Below, piece by piece: positions 5,782 through 8,019 of a stretch of DNA of 8,019 nucleotides. The number at the start of each line of letters is the position of its first letter. Position 1 is the first letter of the stretch. The stretch is from NCBI GenBank assembly GCA_903841915.1, contig CAIMKO010000541.1, forward strand, positions 1 through 8,019. Direction: 5' to 3'. This DNA comes from an uncultured Chitinophagaceae bacterium (GTDB lineage: Bacteria > Bacteroidota > Bacteroidia > Chitinophagales > Chitinophagaceae). The notes below the pieces were generated by a model that worked only from the letters and a program-made list of their open reading frames with translations, was not told where the DNA came from and searched no databases. The position numbers were made by a program, and so were the translations under genes.

Positions 5782-6891
5782 ATGAGTCGAAAAGGAAAGA
5801 TATTAGTGGCCATGAGTGGCGGGATCGACAGTACCGTTACAGCATTGATGTTGCACAATGAAGGCTACGAAGTTATTGGGATTACTATGAAGACCTGGGA
5901 TTATGCCAGCAGTGGTGCCGGTCAAAAAGAAACAGGCTGCTGCAATATTGATAGTTTCAACGATGCGCGCCAAGCTGCAGTGCATCACGGTTTCCCGCAT
6001 TTTATTTTAGACATCCGAGAAGAGTTTGGTGATTATGTAATTGAAAATTTTGTTGACGAATATATTGCAGGCAGAACTCCCAATCCCTGTGTAATGTGCA
6101 ACACACATATCAAATGGCGCGCATTATTAAGACGTGCCAATGCATTGGATTGTCAATACATTGCAACCGGACATTATGCGAATATCAGGCAACACACGAA
6201 TGACCGATTTTATATCAGCAAAGGCTTGGATGAATCGAAGGACCAGAGCTATGTTTTATGGGGACTAGATCAAGACCTGCTGGGCAGAACTTTATTACCG
6301 CTCGGTGATTTTCATAAAAAGGATATCAAACAAATGGCTATTGATATGGGATATCCGGAACTCGCCAAAAAAAGCGAGAGCTATGAAATATGTTTTGTCC
6401 CTGATAATGATTATCGCGGTTTTTTAAAACGCAGAGTCGAGGGATTGGAAGAAAAAGTAACTGGCGGATGGTTCGTTGATAAATCAGGAAAAAAATTGGG
6501 GCAACATAAAGGCTATCCTTTTTATACAGTTGGTCAACGTAAAGGTTTGGAAATAGCATTTGGCAAACCTGCTTATGTTACTGCTATCGATCCCGACACA
6601 AACACTGTTGTACTGGGTGATGAAAATGATCTGGAACAAAACGAAATGCTGGTAACAAAGATAAATTGGGGGAAATATCATGGTATAACCGATGGTAACG
6701 AAGCGATCACCAAGATCCGCTATAAAGATAAAGGTGCTTTAAGCAATTTATATACAGATGGCAATAATCTCAGGATCAAATTCCATGAGAACGTTAAATC
6801 CATTGCACCCGGACAAAGCGCTGTTTTTTATGAAGGCGATGATGTGATTGGCGGTGGTGTTATACAGCGTGGTGAACTCAGCCTTTCTTAA
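5782..6891 (+). CDS. mnmA: tRNA-specific 2-thiouridylase MnmA
   Basis: Cytoplasmic enzyme that adenylates and then thiolates C2 of the wobble uridine (U34) of tRNAs for Lys, Glu and Gln, taking sulfur from a cysteine-desulfurase relay. From the ATG at 5782 the product has 369 residues, the normal family length. The ATP-pyrophosphatase loop is SGGIDST (12-18). The nucleophile Cys103 lies in NPCVMCN (101-107) and the second catalytic Cys204 in SYEICFVPD (200-208), matching the conserved pair of the E. coli enzyme. ATGHYA (128-133), KDQSYVLWGL (153-162) and GQHKGYPFYTVGQRKGL (240-256) are further family blocks, and the C-terminal beta-barrel runs from about 260 to the end. KETGCCNIDSFNDA (49-62) is typical of the Bacteroidota form. 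An in-frame TTG at 5743 would add 13 residues, but the -7 box lies after it and the ATG is preferred. It converges on the downstream methyltransferase gene with a 14-bp overlap of coding ends. Confidence 0.96.
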   Translation: MSRKGKILVAMSGGIDSTVTALMLHNEGYEVIGITMKTWDYASSGAGQKETGCCNIDSFNDARQAAVHHGFPHFILDIREEFGDYVIENFVDEYIAGRTPNPCVMCNTHIKWRALLRRANALDCQYIATGHYANIRQHTNDRFYISKGLDESKDQSYVLWGLDQDLLGRTLLPLGDFHKKDIKQMAIDMGYPELAKKSESYEICFVPDNDYRGFLKRRVEGLEEKVTGGWFVDKSGKKLGQHKGYPFYTVGQRKGLEIAFGKPAYVTAIDPDTNTVVLGDENDLEQNEMLVTKINWGKYHGITDGNEAITKIRYKDKGALSNLYTDGNNLRIKFHENVKSIAPGQSAVFYEGDDVIGGGVIQRGELSLS

Positions 6892-8019
6892 ACAAAGCTG
6901 CAAACATAGAATCTGCTTTTTGTGAATATCCTTGTAAGCATTCCATTTTGATCAATTCAAGATGGAATGTTTTTTTTATGAATGCAACGGCTGCATCATT
7001 TTCATTTTTAAAGACAGAACAGGTAATGTATAAAAAATATCCTCCGTTTACAAGATGCGGGATCGTATTGCTAATGATCTTCTTCTGTAATACAGCATAT
7101 TCATTGATCTTTTCTTCGTTGAAGAAAAATAATTGTTCCGGTGTTCTACCCCAGGTGCCACTGCCACTACAGGGAGCATCACAAATAATTAAGTTGATTG
7201 GTTGATTGATTGATAAGTTGATGGGTTTAGTTAGGTCCGCAATGAATGAATCAAATTTCTTTATACCTGCTTTAACAAACCGCTGTTTGAGATTTTGCAG
7301 AATTGAAGTTCGAATATCACTAACCGTTAATTGAACATTTTGCAAAATATCAATAGCTAAAATTGATTTGCCACCACTGGCTGCACAGCAATCCCAAACC
7401 GTGAATCTCGAATCGTGAATCGTTAGTAGTTGAAGAAAGTCTGCAATTTTTTGAGATGAATGATCCTGCACCACAACATCTTCATCCATTTTTAATATTG
7501 TGTCGATTTTACTTGAATTGGGTAATGCCAAACAAGTGGATGTTAACTGATGAAATGAAATTTGATGGGCTTGTAATTTTTCAAGAACCTCTTTTTCTTT
7601 TTTGGGACGAATGCGCAAATAAAGATCAGGTTGTATTAAATGAGACGCCGAAAATACCGGGGGATCAATAGTTTCGCACAATTCATCTTTCCATGAAAAA
7701 ATATCCTGAACAGAAAATGTCGGGTATTTTTTTTGAACGAAAATGATCCGATCTTTCAAATTGGTATTCCATTCATTCCATGCTTCATCAAATAAAATAT
7801 GCCACTCTCCCACTGTATCATTACATAAATAAATGGCAGCTTTTAATTTGTCGGCAACATTTAATTCTTTAAATGAATGACCTAAACGATAATAACAATA
7901 ACATAAATGAGTGATGAACTTTCTGTCTTTCGAACCATGCTTTTTATGTTGTGAAAAGTATTGTTTTAAAAAATGCTGCAATGGCATTGAACCATCATAA
8001 GATTTAATTAAGTTGACCG
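6878..8019 (-). CDS. RsmB/NOP-type RNA cytosine-C5 methyltransferase, 5' end beyond window
   Basis: SAM-dependent RNA m5C methyltransferase of the RsmB (Sun/Fmu) group; E. coli RsmB acts on C967 of 16S rRNA, but the target here is not provable. Residues are counted from the Met at 7985-7987. That Met is probably not the start: the frame stays open to the right edge (NLIKSYDG precedes it) and the N-terminal helices seem to begin earlier. An N-terminal region (to ~100, with HGSKDRK 17-23 and YCYYRLG 30-36) precedes the Rossmann catalytic domain. Motif I is WDCCAASGGKS (198-208). Motif IV is DAPCSGSGTWGRTPE (270-284), whose Cys273 assists release. Motif VI is TCS (322-324), whose Cys323 is the expected nucleophile. 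The catalytic set is complete. Two short stretches (190-196 and 255-266) are encoded by repeat-like DNA. The last 14 bp overlap the end of mnmA on the other strand. Confidence 0.92.
   Translation of the reverse strand, partial: VNLIKSYDGSMPLQHFLKQYFSQHKKHGSKDRKFITHLCYCYYRLGHSFKELNVADKLKAAIYLCNDTVGEWHILFDEAWNEWNTNLKDRIIFVQKKYPTFSVQDIFSWKDELCETIDPPVFSASHLIQPDLYLRIRPKKEKEVLEKLQAHQISFHQLTSTCLALPNSSKIDTILKMDEDVVVQDHSSQKIADFLQLLTIHDSRFTVWDCCAASGGKSILAIDILQNVQLTVSDIRTSILQNLKQRFVKAGIKKFDSFIADLTKPINLSINQPINLIICDAPCSGSGTWGRTPEQLFFFNEEKINEYAVLQKKIISNTIPHLVNGGYFLYITCSVFKNENDAAVAFIKKTFHLELIKMECLQGYSQKADSMFAALFKKG
6939..6977 (+). terminator. Intrinsic terminator of mnmA, inside the convergent methyltransferase gene
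   Basis: CATTCCATTTTG (6939-6950) pairs with CAAGATGGAATG (6958-6969), a 12-bp stem with a single G-T wobble and a 7-nt loop, followed by eight T (6970-6977). It lies 47 bp past the mnmA stop on its strand. On the opposite strand the same bases encode methyltransferase residues ~340-350 (TFHLELIKMEC). Confidence 0.8.
7190..7225. repeat. TTGAT-rich degenerate tandem repeat within the methyltransferase gene
   Basis: The plus strand is a run of overlapping ttgat/gattg units that encodes PINLSINQPINL (residues 255-266) on the minus strand, between the acidic DLT and motif IV. The frame is kept. It looks like microsatellite growth in a surface loop. Confidence 0.55.
7401..7421. repeat. Three 7-bp units (GTGAATC-like) within the methyltransferase gene
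   Basis: GTGAATC, TCGAATC and GTGAATC stand in direct tandem. On the minus strand they encode IHDSRFT (190-196), just before methyltransferase motif I. Runs of GTGAATC/GATTCAC are, to my recollection, a common intergenic repeat in Chitinophagaceae-type genomes. Here the total of 21 bp preserves the frame. Confidence 0.55.

Noticed and set aside
6894..6924. AAAGC...GCTTTTT hairpin just after the mnmA stop as its terminator
   Set aside because: Only five pairs across a long loop; the 12-bp stem with eight T at 6939-6977 is far better.

Overview
The window looks like chromosomal DNA from a Bacteroidota bacterium, most likely Chitinophagales/Chitinophagaceae. The pointers are a GH92 mannosidase of Bacteroidota type, an SSB with a DDLPF tail, the Bacteroidota form of MnmA, AT-rich spacers without Shine-Dalgarno sites, and TAnnTTTG-type -7 boxes. 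The genus is inferred from general likeness only. There are no tRNAs, rRNAs, CRISPR arrays or insertion sequences.

Layout. Positions 1-1140 (minus) hold a malate/lactate dehydrogenase (Ldh_2 family) that runs off the left edge. Its last ~35 visible codons no longer look like Ldh_2 but like DUF1223, so the left edge is a gene fusion, a deletion scar or an assembly chimera. Positions 1196-3412 (minus) hold a secreted GH92 alpha-mannosidase, 55 bp upstream of the dehydrogenase and probably co-transcribed with it. Positions 3501-3941 (minus) hold ssb, closed by a perfect 14-bp terminator hairpin (3448-3479). Positions 3942-4268 are a divergent AT-rich control region with a good ssb promoter, a perfect DnaA box at its predicted start point, an inverted repeat around its -33 region and short repeated motifs. 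Positions 4269-5324 (plus) hold an unnamed lipoprotein with a degenerate M23/LytM-like domain. Positions 5325-5742 contain a weak hairpin and, on the minus strand, the start-less C-terminal remnant of a thioredoxin/TlpA-like gene. Positions 5782-6891 (plus) hold mnmA, with a -7 box directly in front. From 6878 to the right edge (minus) is an RsmB/NOP-type rRNA cytosine-C5 methyltransferase, which overlaps mnmA tail to tail by 14 bp and continues beyond the window.

The genes do not form one pathway. mnmA and the methyltransferase both modify RNA but converge, so they are not one operon; the mnmA terminator appears to be written inside the methyltransferase's coding sequence. GH92 and the dehydrogenase may form a small unit, but no SusC/SusD or regulator is visible to make it a polysaccharide-utilisation locus. 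I found no convincing new multi-gene system. The best leads are the Ldh/DUF1223 junction, the terminator embedded in a coding region, the DnaA box at the ssb promoter, repeat-like DNA inside the methyltransferase gene, and the M23-like lipoprotein that lacks its second metal-binding motif.
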